Assembly: GCA_950295325.1 (NCBI GenBank)
Contig: OX485809.1
Coordinates: 6,882,001-6,946,000, forward strand
DNA length: 64,000 nucleotides
From: Polytrichum commune
Taxonomy: Eukaryota; Streptophyta; Polytrichopsida; Polytrichales; Polytrichaceae
Reading direction: 5' to 3'
Shown piece by piece: positions 1 to 9,137 of this stretch; the stretch's first letter is position 1, and every line of letters starts with the position of its first letter. Under the pieces are notes generated by a model. It saw nothing but the letters and a program-made list of their open reading frames with translations, made no database searches and was not told the DNA's origin. The translations under genes and the position numbers were made by a program.

Positions 1-280
1 CAGGGGCAACAAGCAAGTGGGAGCGGTCAGCCTGATTTTCTTGACGTACAATGAGCTTAGGGATGGGCGACCGCCTATCAAGGCGAACAACACGTTCAAG
101 AAAATCTACAGCATCCCGCATCCCCCTCCCAAGGATCTGCTGCAAGAGACCCTCTACACCATTTTCCCCGCCATGGAACTCAGGATGGAGTTCTACGTCT
201 CTATATTGCAGAGTCTGGTTATAAGTGGAGAGACGGTATACAACGTATGTGGAGGCTCCAAATTCATGTATGCGGCCATG
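1..280 (+). CDS. C-terminal exon of a methyltransferase-like protein (5' part lies outside the window)
   Basis: The frame is open from the window edge to a donor at 281 (ATG|GTAAGC, phase 0). The peptide contains LIFLTYNELRDG and, near the end, VYNVCGGSKFMYAAM, which could be a glycine-rich SAM-binding-type loop. The decayed gene at 27.8-33.4 kb on the other strand encodes matching segments in the same order (MVISFNKNEILIKKG, then FIESLTKFGGVVIDVTAST). This is therefore probably the last part of a multi-exon gene of the same family. The methyltransferase assignment rests on general resemblance to N4/N6-type methylase folds. No catalytic motif lies inside the window, so the function is tentative. 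Splicing to the exon at 504 keeps the frame. Confidence 0.45.
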
Positions 281-503
281 GTAAGCTGTCCAGACTCCAT
301 TTACGAACGCTCGTTCGTAAAGTTAACCAACTTCTCAACGCATTGTTTCAAAGTCGCTGCACGTGACGCATTGATGTTTACGAACGCTCGTTCGTAAACA
401 TAACCCCCTTCGTAATGTAATGCTTGAAACTCGTTGCACGCCACGCTTTGATGTTTACGAACGTGCGTTCGTATTTTCTGACCTTATTGCTCTCTTCTCA
501 CAG
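281..503 (+). other. Intron carrying three palindromes
   Basis: The donor is GTAAGC at 281 and the acceptor TTCTCACAG ends at 503. The intron is 223 nt and phase 0 on both sides. Most of its recognisable content is three copies of the ACGAACGNNCGTTCGT palindrome, separated by short spacers that resemble each other (TGCACG...GATGTTTACGAACG). Confidence 0.55.
301..473. repeat. Palindrome cluster, copies 1-3 (intronic)
   Basis: Copies lie at 301-320, 375-400 and 456-473. Each has the core ACGAACG, two central bases and CGTTCGT. The second copy extends to 12-bp arms (TGTTTACGAACG). The central dinucleotide is CT, CT and TG, so the arms are conserved rather than the centre. Confidence 0.9.
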
Positions 504-1136
504 ATGATGGGTCTCGTAGTCAACACCTTCGTTGACGCTATCGACGAAGAAGACTTCAAGATCCACCGTGCGAAGGCGTCGACGATGGACCTCAAGGACA
601 TCTCTGTCCCAAGGATGGACTTCAGTATGCCCGCCGACGAGGGCATACCACTCCACGATTCAGAGGACGACGAGCCCGCCCCCTCCGCCAACGTGGACGC
701 CATTCTGTAGTCCTTCGACGTACCCCCGCTTCGGATCTTGCCGCCAACGACAGATCTTCCCGACCCTCAAGGGACTCCGGGTGGTTATACAGGGTCGTCC
801 GCGGGGACAACCCTGGACCTCCTCCCCGCGCGAACGTCTCTTGCGGAGCCTTTCGGAACGCCAGGCGGATGCTCGACGTCACAGTCTCCAAGGCCCGCCG
901 TGGTTCCGAAGATGGAAACCCTGGACATCCTCGACCAACGCTCGCGTCCATCTTTGGACCTCTTCCGCAACACGAGGAGGAGGATGAAGAAGACTCCCTA
1001 CGTGGAGTTGCCGCCGGGAGCAATCATCGAGGTCTCCGACGAGGACGAGGGGGACATGGACATCATGGCCGAGCTTGGGGTGGACTACGACAAGAACAAG
1101 CGGGTGAAGGAGGAGGCGCTTACCGTCTCTGAGCTC
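504..1136 (+). pseudogene. Charged/proline-rich exon, first half, cut by Copia-1
   Basis: The acceptor at 503 opens a frame in phase with the preceding exon. It runs MMGLVVNTFVDAIDEEDFKI and then an acidic, proline-rich linker. An in-frame TAG at 708-710 interrupts it, but coding character continues in the same frame to the Copia insertion at 1136, including an acidic run (VSDEDEGDMDIMAEL). The LTR supplies a TGA immediately after the junction. The frame resumes exactly at 7744 once the 5-bp target duplication is counted once. The family is not recognised. The TAG means the locus may have been damaged before the insertion, or that translation normally ends there. Confidence 0.45.
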
Positions 1137-1574
1137 TGATATACAAATGGATAATCAGACAATAGAGAAATGGACAGAGTTTTTGTGTAAATTCCATATC
1201 ATCCCTGGTCTTAGGAGATAGGATATATACAAATGATATATTAATAAAATATTAACTCTGATACGTGTCCATGTCTGATAGGTTTTGTATACTGGCCGTA
1301 TCTGACAGGTTGATACTTCTGCTGATACCCTCGGGATATCCTGATTAACCCTTAAGGGTCCTAGATACCCTCGGGATACCCTGGGGCTTAATCCTAATGC
1401 TGTTTAACTCTAAGTCTTTACTACCTGGGTTGGTGTCCAGGTAAGGTAATTAATTCAATACCCTGGACCCGGGTATTTACCCTAAGCTCATCTGGTTCTC
1501 CCCCTAAGCCTCATATGGCTATTTGGCTATATCATCAGATTGTCTTACTAGAAGCTAATTCTAGTTCTACAACA
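1137..1574 (-). repeat. Copia-1 3' LTR
   Basis: 438 bp, identical by eye to 7301-7738. It contains repeated GATACCCTCGGGATA-type segments, also as TGATACTTCTGCTGATACC. On the plus strand it starts TGATATACAA and ends CTACAACA. Confidence 0.95.
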
Positions 1575-1587
1575 CTCCTCCTCAAGC
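1575..1587 (-). other. Copia-1 polypurine tract
   Basis: The sense strand reads GCTTGAGGAGGAG directly before the 3' LTR, the usual position and composition of a plus-strand primer. Copia-2 has a closely similar tract at 50861-50873. Confidence 0.75.
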
Positions 1588-1665
1588 TGATGGATTTAGC
1601 CTCGTTAAAAACTCTGTCAGGTAAAACCCAATGTGGGATAAAAACCCTGACTAGAGAAAAGAGTG

Positions 1666-4600
1666 CTAAACTTCAACTGAGGTTAATTCTTGGAGTGTTC
1701 TAAGCCCAGCTGCATACATAAGTTTCTTATGCTTATATGCTGGCAATGCCTTGGTTAACATGTCCGCAACATTATTCTCTGATTCTATCTTAACAATAGC
1801 TAATTGTCTTTGCTCTATCAAATCTTGTGTAAATCCAAAAATATGTGGGCTAACATGCTTGGTTCTATCAGCCTTGATGAAGCCTGTAGCCATTTGTCGT
1901 ACGCACGCGGAGTTGTCCTCGTAGATGATAGTTGGCTGGTCCAAGATCTTGAGATTACACTGCTGGTCCAGAATCTTCTCCATTGTTCGCAACCATACGA
2001 CTTCACGTGCAGCCTCATGGAACGCCAGCAGCTCCGCATGGTTCGTCGATGTAGCTGTAACTGTTTGCTTGGCGGTGCGCCACATTTCATGAAAATATAC
2101 CCAGTTTGTGATTTCCCTACATTCACATCAGTCCTAAACCCAGAGTCTGCAAAACCTTGGATATTAGGCTGGTCAGTTTTGTGGTAATATAGTCCAAGAT
2201 CTGATGTTCCCCTTAAATATCTTAGCAAATGTTTAACGCCATTCCAATGTCTCAAGGTGGGGTTTTGACTATGTCTTGCTAATATACTTGTGGCAAATGC
2301 AATATCAGGCCTAGTATGAGTTGTAAGGTAAGTGAGTGCACCAACTGCAGTGAGGTATCTAGGCTTGTCCACTACCTCCTCCTCCTCCTCACGAGGTTGG
2401 TAGGGGTCATCATTGGTCTTACTTCTCCCGATCATTGGGGCTGCCAAGGGATTGGCCTGATCCATGTTGAAGAGTTTAAGGATTTTCTGCACATAAGCTT
2501 GTTGATGTAGTAAGATGCCACCATTAGTCACATAATGAATCTGTAACCCTAGGCAGTATGAGGTTTGACCAAGATATTTCATGTCAAAGTGTTTTGTGAG
2601 TATTTCTTGGGCATATGTACAAAGTTCTGGTGTGCCTAAGATATTTAGGTCATCAACGTATACAGCTAGAATCACAAAACCATATGATGAGGTGTAGGTA
2701 AATATACAGGGTAAGGTTGTATTGTGAGTAAATCCTTGGGAAATTAGAAAATGGCATAAATGGTGGTACCATGCTCTCCCGGACTGTTTCAGGCCATACA
2801 ATGCCTTACAGATTCGGAGACCGGTAAATTTACCTGGTTTTGGATTCGGGATAGATTTCAGAAATCCAGGGGGTGGGGTTAAGTGAAGCTTTGTATCCAA
2901 ATTACCATGCAGATATGCAGTAACTACATCTAGAAGATAGATTTTGAGCTGAAATTGAAGAGATAAAGCTAAGAGGTAGCAAAAGGAAACTGTATCCATT
3001 ACAGGTGAGTAGGTCTGATCATAATCAATACCGGGTCGCTGTGTGAACCCCTGAGCCACTAATCTGACCTTATAGCGTAAGACTCTACCTTGGGAGTCTA
3101 ATTTACGGGTAAAAATTAACTTATGCCCTATAGGCTGTTTATCAAGGTCTGTGGCTACTTCCGCGAATACGCCGTGTTTTCGTAAAGACGAGTATTCTGT
3201 CTCAATGGCAGCCTTCCAGTGAGGCCAGTCTGCCCGCTGCATTGCTTGGTCTAGGTTAATTGGATCAGTTTCAGGGATCGAGTCAATAGACTCGGTTGTG
3301 TAATGGATTCGGGGAATTTTAGGTATTGAAACTGTTGGGGAAGTTGGTCCTGGTCTCTTTCGGGGTAAATTATTGCCTGTACCAGGAATAGGATTTCGAA
3401 TGATTCGAGGCTGGGTAGAGAAACCGTCAGGTGTGTTCTCAGCAAGGTTTCTGAGATGGAGTAGTTTAGTAACCTCGGTATTAGGTAATGAGGTAGGTGG
3501 ATCAGGGTTCATTGTCAAAGTCTCTGGTGCACCAAAGTTCAAAGGTATAGGGTGAGGTTTGATGGATAAGGCTGGGAAGATGGTTTCAAGAAATCGGCAG
3601 TTGGCGAAGCGTGCCTTATAGAGGTTCCCTGTGGAAGGATCAAGGTATCTGATAATTGAAGGGGAATCAAATCCAACATAAATGCCAGATTGACGGTGGG
3701 CTCCAATTGTGTGCCTGTGGGGGTCTGGGATAGGAACCCATACCTGGCAGCCGAATACTCGGATGTGTGAAACATCCGGTGTTCTGCCAGAGGATAACTC
3801 TTGTGGGGTTTGGGTATTCAAAAGTGTAGGTCTCAGTTTGAGTAGAGAGGCTGCATGCAACACTGCATGTCCCCACAGGTTAGATGGAAGGTTAGCATGG
3901 AGGAGTAGAGGTCTAGCTATGAGTTGTATCTTTTTAATGAATGCCTCAGCTAGGCCATTCTGTGAGTGCTCATAGGGTACTGAATAGGTAAGAGTAATGC
4001 CTGTAGCTGTGCAGTAATCCTCGAATACATGAGATCGAAATTCCCGAGCATTATCCATGCGAAGGTACTTAATTGGATAATCAGGGAAATGATTTCTGTA
4101 GCGGAGGAGGATTGCTAGTAATCTGGGGAAAACCATGTTGCGGGTGGGTAGTAGTGCAACCTCAAAATGGGAGCCCGATGCATCAACTATAACAAAATAG
4201 TACCGAAAAGCTCCTGATGGTGGGTTAATAGGTCCGCAAACATCCCCATGGAGTCTATACAGGGGAGGGGGTAGCTCTGTTGGTAAAGTCCAGCGAGATG
4301 GTTTCTTCGCGTATTTACCTTGAATACAGGCTACACAATCATGAGTCTTCCCTACGTCAGCTGTAACGAGGTTATGACCAGTTAATAAGGGAAGCATCCG
4401 CCGAAAAACAGTAGTGCCCGGATGTCCTAACCTCTCATGCCATAGATCAGGCTTGGCTTTAGTGTCTATAGACACTCCCTGCGCCAGGTTGCGGCGTTTT
4501 GCTTCAGGGTCTCCCGCCCAAGCAGCCATGCACACCTCTTCCTCATCTATCAGTGAGATGGGGCTCATATTGTCAAGGGGGTTTATGACAATCTTGTATA

Positions 4601-5291
4601 GGCCATCGTCTCCCGCTCTCGCGGTGGCAAGGATCGTCGGCCCTTGCCTGAGTTCCAGGACCTCTTCATCATTTTCTACCGCAGTAGAAACGTGGATATT
4701 CCTCGCTCTCAGATCCCTGTAGCTGATCAGGCTACGAGGCGCATCTGGAGCGTACATTGCCTTTTCGCAATTGAGGGGGGATCCTCCGGGCAATATCACG
4801 GTTGCCCGGCCCTCTCGAAACCTAATGTTTCGACTTCCAGCCATTGTAATAATGGTACAGTTTTGCCAAGGTCCCTCATTGTCATGAAATTGGAAAAATT
4901 GAGGGTTTGTGAGTATTGTGTGAGTGGATGCACTGTCTAGGAGGGCCTCATTGGGATTTGATGAGGTGCCCTCGTAGAGAGTCATATAGTTCTCGATGTC
5001 TTCAGTATAGGGAGAGGGATTGGGAGCTGGGTTCGGATTTTCGAAGTTATAGGCTTGCCTGGTTTGAGTTCTAAGTTGCTGGAGCTCCTTATACATGCTG
5101 ACTATGTAAGAAGGAGCTCGGCAGTCTTTGGCATAGTGGCCCTTTCGGCCACACTTGTGGCAGTTGCCTTGAAAACTGCGGGACTGTTGGGTCCTAGGTT
5201 TGAACTGAGGGGGTTTGGGTCTAGGAGAGTCTCTTCTGGTTGATTGATGATACTGACCCCTAGGCACATCGTTTTTCCCATAGACTCGCAT
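1666..5291 (-). pseudogene. Copia-1 Pol: CCHC, protease, integrase, RT, frameshifted RNase H
   Basis: The open frame runs 5291 to about 2075 and continues in another frame to the stop at 1666. In order: zinc knuckle CHKCGRKGHYAKDC at residues 44-57; protease motif LLDSAS at about 118-122; integrase HHCC domain (WHERLGHPG...CVACIQGK), catalytic GDVCGP, MDNAREF and the NGLAEAF helix; RT motifs LLDVVTAYLHG and YVDD; then RNase H with GFADSGFRTD. After GCGAP the frame breaks. The remaining RNase H (HAELLAFHEA, YEDNSA, ADMLTKALP) is intact in the next frame. The sequence lacks 16 nt compared with Copia-2. Integrase and RT active sites look complete, so the protein may be partly functional up to the break. 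The start at 5291 is only the first methionine after the upstream TGA; the frame is continuous with Gag. Confidence 0.9.
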
Positions 5292-5333
5292 CTCTCTTGC
5301 GGGGTGAGAAGGGTAAGATTTTCGAAAAGAACC

Positions 5334-6077
5334 TCATGGGGGTCTTCTGGAGGCTTCGGCAGCATGCGCCTCAACTTTGATGTCAGCTGCAGGTTGTGTA
5401 GTAGTTGTGTGGACTTCCCTCGCAGGTCGGGATTCAGCGTTTCGGAGCAGGAGTTGTTGATGCTTCTCCGCGAGTAGAAGATGAGACATGAGCATCGAAT
5501 GCTTCTTGAATTTCATGTTTCTGTATTGCTGTGATAGGATAGCAGTCGCGGGTGGAAACGTTGAGAGAGTCTTCTCAATCAGCTCCGCATCAGTGACGTC
5601 TTGGCCGCAAAGTCGAAGTTGTGCGACAATTCGATGAAGCTCTGAGTTGAAGCTTACGAAATCAGGAAAGTCGAGGACGCGCAGGTTAATCCAATCGGTA
5701 CGCGCCTGGGGAAGGAACAGGGTTTGTTGGTGATGAAATCTCGCGTGCAGTTGCGCCCACAGCTCGGCTGGATCGTCAATCTCCAAGTACTGCAGTCGGA
5801 GGGATTGGTCGAGGTGGCGCCGGAGGAGCAAAAGTGCTTGCCACTTGCATACAGCAGGTATGTTGGTGGCAGGATCCGGAGCGTCAGAGGTCGATGCAAC
5901 AGGGGTGATTAAAGTCTTGGCCAGGTCCTCGGCACTCAACACAGTTTTTGCATCGTTAATCCATTCTAGAAAATTGTTGCCATCTGAGCTCAAGGGTGTG
6001 AACATTAGTGCTTGGAGCCTAGATTCTACTACTGCAGGTCCTAAAGTGGCATGAGACTCTCTAGTAAACCTATACAT
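5334..6077 (-). CDS. Copia-1 Gag N-terminal part
   Basis: This 247-aa frame encodes the capsid-like part of a Copia Gag. It has a conserved block (DGNNFLEWINDAKTVLSAED), then a UBN2/gag-pol-polyprotein-like helical region (LWAQLHARFHHQQTLFLPQ, NLRVLDFPDFVSFNSELHRI). The homologous frame of Copia-2 matches it closely over this stretch. It ends at TGA 5334-5336, after HAAEASRRPP. The same frame continues through GSFRKSY into the zinc knuckle of Pol, so this stop separates capsid from nucleocapsid plus Pol. The predicted product is a particle protein without its nucleic-acid-binding domain, unless the TGA is read through. Confidence 0.88.
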   Translation of the reverse strand: MYRFTRESHATLGPAVVESRLQALMFTPLSSDGNNFLEWINDAKTVLSAEDLAKTLITPVASTSDAPDPATNIPAVCKWQALLLLRRHLDQSLRLQYLEIDDPAELWAQLHARFHHQQTLFLPQARTDWINLRVLDFPDFVSFNSELHRIVAQLRLCGQDVTDAELIEKTLSTFPPATAILSQQYRNMKFKKHSMLMSHLLLAEKHQQLLLRNAESRPAREVHTTTTQPAADIKVEAHAAEASRRPP

Positions 6078-7300
6078 TGTTCTGGTTTAATAATAATTTG
6101 GACAGCAGTTCGGGACTGTAAATTGTTCTTACAGTAGCATTTACAATGACAAGGTAGGGTGATAACTGTTGAAATACAAATATAAAGTTCGCCAATATAA
6201 AAGTTTATATACTATTTGAACGTACAAAAGGGGGGGGGGACTTTGTATAAACCAAAGATAGTATTAGTGAGACAGTATATACTGTTGTCAGTATATACTG
6301 GTTAATAACAGGGTATATACAAAAACAGAGGATTCGGTTAGTAAGTATACAAAAGCCAAATAGCAAATATATAGAAATCACAGAGATAAAGGTAATCATA
6401 AAGTAAAAAAAATAGAGGGTAAGGGTTAGTGGAGATCTTACAAAATTTCGGCAGCAATTCGGTACGAAAACCGAATTTTCAAGAAGACAAACAGAAAACA
6501 ATATAGTAGATGACAGAAATACAAATAGGATGTGTGTATATAGATATATATTTGTAAAGAAAGGAAATGTTAGTGCTGGAATAACGGATTAATCCAGGAA
6601 AGAGAAGTTATATAGATATATATAGATATATATATATTATGGAATATATATATATATATAATAAGGGTTAGTGTATAAACAGAAGGGAAAGAGAATGTAG
6701 GTTAGTCGAGATTTATACACAAACAGTATGTAAGAATGTATATATATGTTAGTATATATCAGTGTATATATATATAGAATATATATATACGCGGAAGACA
6801 AAATGTATAAGTTAGAATTACGGCAGATGAAGAAGGTATATATATATATAGGTTTGTATATATATACAGTATAGACAGAGTATGTTAGTAATAACAGGGG
6901 ACAAGTACAGAATATAATTGAACAAATAGAAGAAGAAAAAAAAAAATTGAAGATGTTAGTTAGATAACATAACCTTGCAAGTGAAGAATGAACGACATGA
7001 AAGTGTGAAGAAATTTCGACACCAGGGAAAGTCGGCAAAGTAACACAAAATTGGAAGAATGCCGACAGACAGAAAAGTGTAAGTGAATATGAACAATGAA
7101 CAGTGAGAAGTGCAACAGATTGTGATGTGTGTATGTGTAAACAGAGGTGTTCTAAAGATCTCTCTTGGGTTTCGTTCGAGCTCCTCACCAGGATTGTGCT
7201 ATCTATGTACTAAATAAGTGGCATAGTGTAGATGAAGTGTGAAGGCGTTTGAGAAGTATAAAATTGTGAACAGAATAGACCAGGAGCAGTGCTGATAACG
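6078..7300 (-). repeat. Copia-1 untranslated leader with TA tracts and GTTAGT repeats
   Basis: This is 1.2 kb of AT-rich DNA between Gag and the 5' LTR. It contains several (TA)n tracts (for example about 6625-6660 and 6836-6850) and about nine dispersed GTTAGT/GTTAGTA words (6337, 6425, 6569, 6667, 6701, 6748, 6884, 6955, with GTTAGA at 6811). On the sense strand these read ACTAAC/TACTAAC. No convincing ORF is present. Copia-2 has the same leader design. Confidence 0.7.
7289..7300 (-). other. Copia-1 primer-binding-site candidate
   Basis: The sense sequence CGTTATCAGCAC directly follows the 5' LTR, and the identical 12-mer follows the Copia-2 5' LTR at 56566-56577. Position and conservation support a tRNA primer site. 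It is not the usual complement of the initiator-tRNA 3' end (TGGTATCAGAGC), so the priming tRNA, or an internal tRNA segment, is unresolved. Confidence 0.55.
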
Positions 7301-7738
7301 TGATATACAAATGGATAATCAGACAATAGAGAAATGGACAGAGTTTTTGTGTAAATTCCATATCATCCCTGGTCTTAGGAGATAGGATATATACAAATGA
7401 TATATTAATAAAATATTAACTCTGATACGTGTCCATGTCTGATAGGTTTTGTATACTGGCCGTATCTGACAGGTTGATACTTCTGCTGATACCCTCGGGA
7501 TATCCTGATTAACCCTTAAGGGTCCTAGATACCCTCGGGATACCCTGGGGCTTAATCCTAATGCTGTTTAACTCTAAGTCTTTACTACCTGGGTTGGTGT
7601 CCAGGTAAGGTAATTAATTCAATACCCTGGACCCGGGTATTTACCCTAAGCTCATCTGGTTCTCCCCCTAAGCCTCATATGGCTATTTGGCTATATCATC
7701 AGATTGTCTTACTAGAAGCTAATTCTAGTTCTACAACA
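7301..7738 (-). repeat. Copia-1 5' LTR
   Basis: 438 bp, identical by eye to 1137-1574; followed on the plus strand by the second AGCTC target copy. Confidence 0.95.
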
Positions 7739-7743
7739 AGCTC

Positions 7744-8514
7744 AACGCCAAGCTGGAGGCGAAGATGAAGGAGGAGATGGCTGCAGCCCAGGAGGAGAGC
7801 GCCAAGCATCTGGCCAGGCTGCAAGAGCAGCTGAGGGAATCAGCGGCCAAAACTGACGCCATCTTCGAGATGCTCAGAAACATGCAGAGCTTCTCTGCGC
7901 CGGTCCAGCAACCTTACCCCTTCCCCCCTGGAGGATACCCCTCACAGCCCCCACCTCCAGTCATGTACCAAGGAGGGCCTTCCCACCAAACAACGCCACA
8001 CCCAACGCCGGCGGGAAGTCCATTGCCCCCGGAGGTGACGGCGACCGCCTCAACCTCCCACGATGCAATCACGGCGGCGCTAAGGGAGGATGAAGATTTA
8101 CGAACGCGCGTTCGTGAATCTTCAGGTCCGGCAGTCCTCACCCCTCCCCCTTCAAGGGTAGGACTGCCCACAGACACGGACACGACCTCTTTCACCGTTG
8201 TCCCAAGGGTTGTAGATAGGAGGGGCGATGACACTGCGCAACACACTGACATGGTCATTGTGGAGGAAACGCAGGGGAGCCCCAATGACTCGGCAGGTCC
8301 GCGTGGGATGGTCGTGGAGAGCCCTGAACAGGAACGACATCCATCCGCGCACATGGAGGATGTCCGCATGGAGAGACTCGACCTGGGCGGGGACGACGAC
8401 GTGGAGCTCATCCAACAGACCCAGTCGTCTCAGGCGGAGCGTCCGGCGGAGGTCATGGATCCAGAGGCTGTTGCCCCAATGGATATTACGAACGCGCGTT
8501 CGTTAACCAAAGAG
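7744..8514 (+). pseudogene. Coiled-coil/proline-rich exon, second half, after Copia-1
   Basis: This continues the frame of 504-1136 exactly across the transposon. It begins with a charged heptad-like helix (AKLEAKMKEEMAAAQEESAK, RLQEQLRESAAKTDAIFEML), probably a coiled coil. A proline-rich low-complexity stretch and an acidic/Gln-rich tail follow. Two palindrome copies lie within the coding sequence (8092-8123 and about 8488-8503, the latter encoding TNARS). A donor GAG|GTAACT at 8515 ends the exon in phase 0. If it is not spliced, the frame ends at TGA 8527-8529. There is no recognisable enzymatic domain; the region probably served as a linker or scaffold. Confidence 0.5.
8092..8123. repeat. 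Palindrome copy 4 (exonic, 32 bp)
   Basis: This copy is the longest. Its 16-bp arms pair with a single mismatched position around the core ACGAACGCGCGTTCGT. It lies inside an open frame and keeps that frame. Confidence 0.92.
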
Positions 8515-8563
8515 GTAACTCATCTCTGAGAATGCCAAATGTTTTACGAACGCGCGTTCGTAA
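8486..8563. repeat. Palindrome copies 5 and 6
   Basis: Perfect 16-bp cores ACGAACGCGCGTTCGT lie at 8488-8503 (exonic, just before the donor) and within 8544-8563 (intronic, extended to TTACGAACG...CGTTCGTAA, a perfect 20-bp palindrome). Confidence 0.92.
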
Positions 8564-9137
8564 CATCACTAACCCCCGCGTTGTGTTCTTGGCGCTTCAA
8601 CTCCATCGACATCACGTTGCCCGCGCGAGCCTTTTTCTACGTGATCCCTTGGGCCGATCAATTTTGTAGGACACTGAATTTTTTCCTTAGGAAATTTTGA
8701 TAGATTATCACGCGAGACAATTGTACATATTCACCGAATTAATATATGAGCAGACGATCTCTGCTCGCATCACCACAACTTATTGCATATTCTCGCGTCT
8801 TGTGTTGTCTATGCTCTTGCGCGTCTTTGCATTCTTTGCATACACACCTCACTCACGAACGCTCGTTCGTAAAACTGTGCGACCCCCTCTCGACTTCCTT
8901 CGCGAACGAGCGTTCGTATATGTATGCATCCGCGCTCACGAACGAGCGTTCGTAAATGATGCGCACCGCCCCCGCAGCCTTCATTCACGAACGCTCGTTC
9001 GCAATTGTGCCCTTGTGCATATTTCCTTGAACCCTCCTTACTTCCTCCTCTTTTCCCATAATGCATCGTCTTTATTTTGAACGCAAAAATTTCATTATTG
9101 GATCATAGAATTAAACTAGTCGCGTTGTTCATCACAG
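8515..9137 (+). other. Intron carrying five palindromes
   Basis: The donor GTAACT is at 8515; the acceptor TTCATCACAG ends at 9137. Splicing joins GAG to GAC in phase 0, directly into the HAD frame. The 623-nt intron is AT-richer than the exons and holds palindrome copies 6-10. Confidence 0.5.
8855..9002. repeat. Palindrome cluster, copies 7-10
   Basis: Cores lie at 8855-8870 (centre CT), 8902-8917 (GCGAACGAGCGTTCGT, one arm base changed), 8938-8953 (centre AG) and 8987-9002 (last base C). Four copies in 148 bp; both orientations of the central dinucleotide occur. Confidence 0.9.

Larger units (their letters stand above)
1137..7738 (-). mobile_element. Copia-1: Ty1/copia-type LTR retrotransposon
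   Basis: The element is 6,602 bp. It has two 438-bp LTRs with TG...CA ends that are identical by eye, and a 5-bp target duplication AGCTC at 1132-1136 and 7739-7743. Its sense strand is minus, so the 5' LTR is at 7301-7738. The order is leader, Gag, CCHC knuckle, protease, integrase, reverse transcriptase, RNase H: integrase precedes RT, which is diagnostic of Copia. Two lesions disable the coding region: an in-frame TGA at 5334-5336, and a 16-nt shortage in the RNase H region near 2071 relative to Copia-2. The identical LTRs imply a very recent insertion, here into a coding exon. Confidence 0.95.

Noticed and set aside
455-1023. Minus-strand frames opposite the exon at 504-1136
   Set aside because: Shadows of the plus-strand coding exon; Arg/Ser/Pro-rich translations typical of antisense GC-rich coding DNA.
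1804-5477. Plus-strand frames across Copia-1 (for example 1804-2187, 3709-3975, 4414-4722)
   Set aside because: Antisense shadows of Pol; no independent domain.
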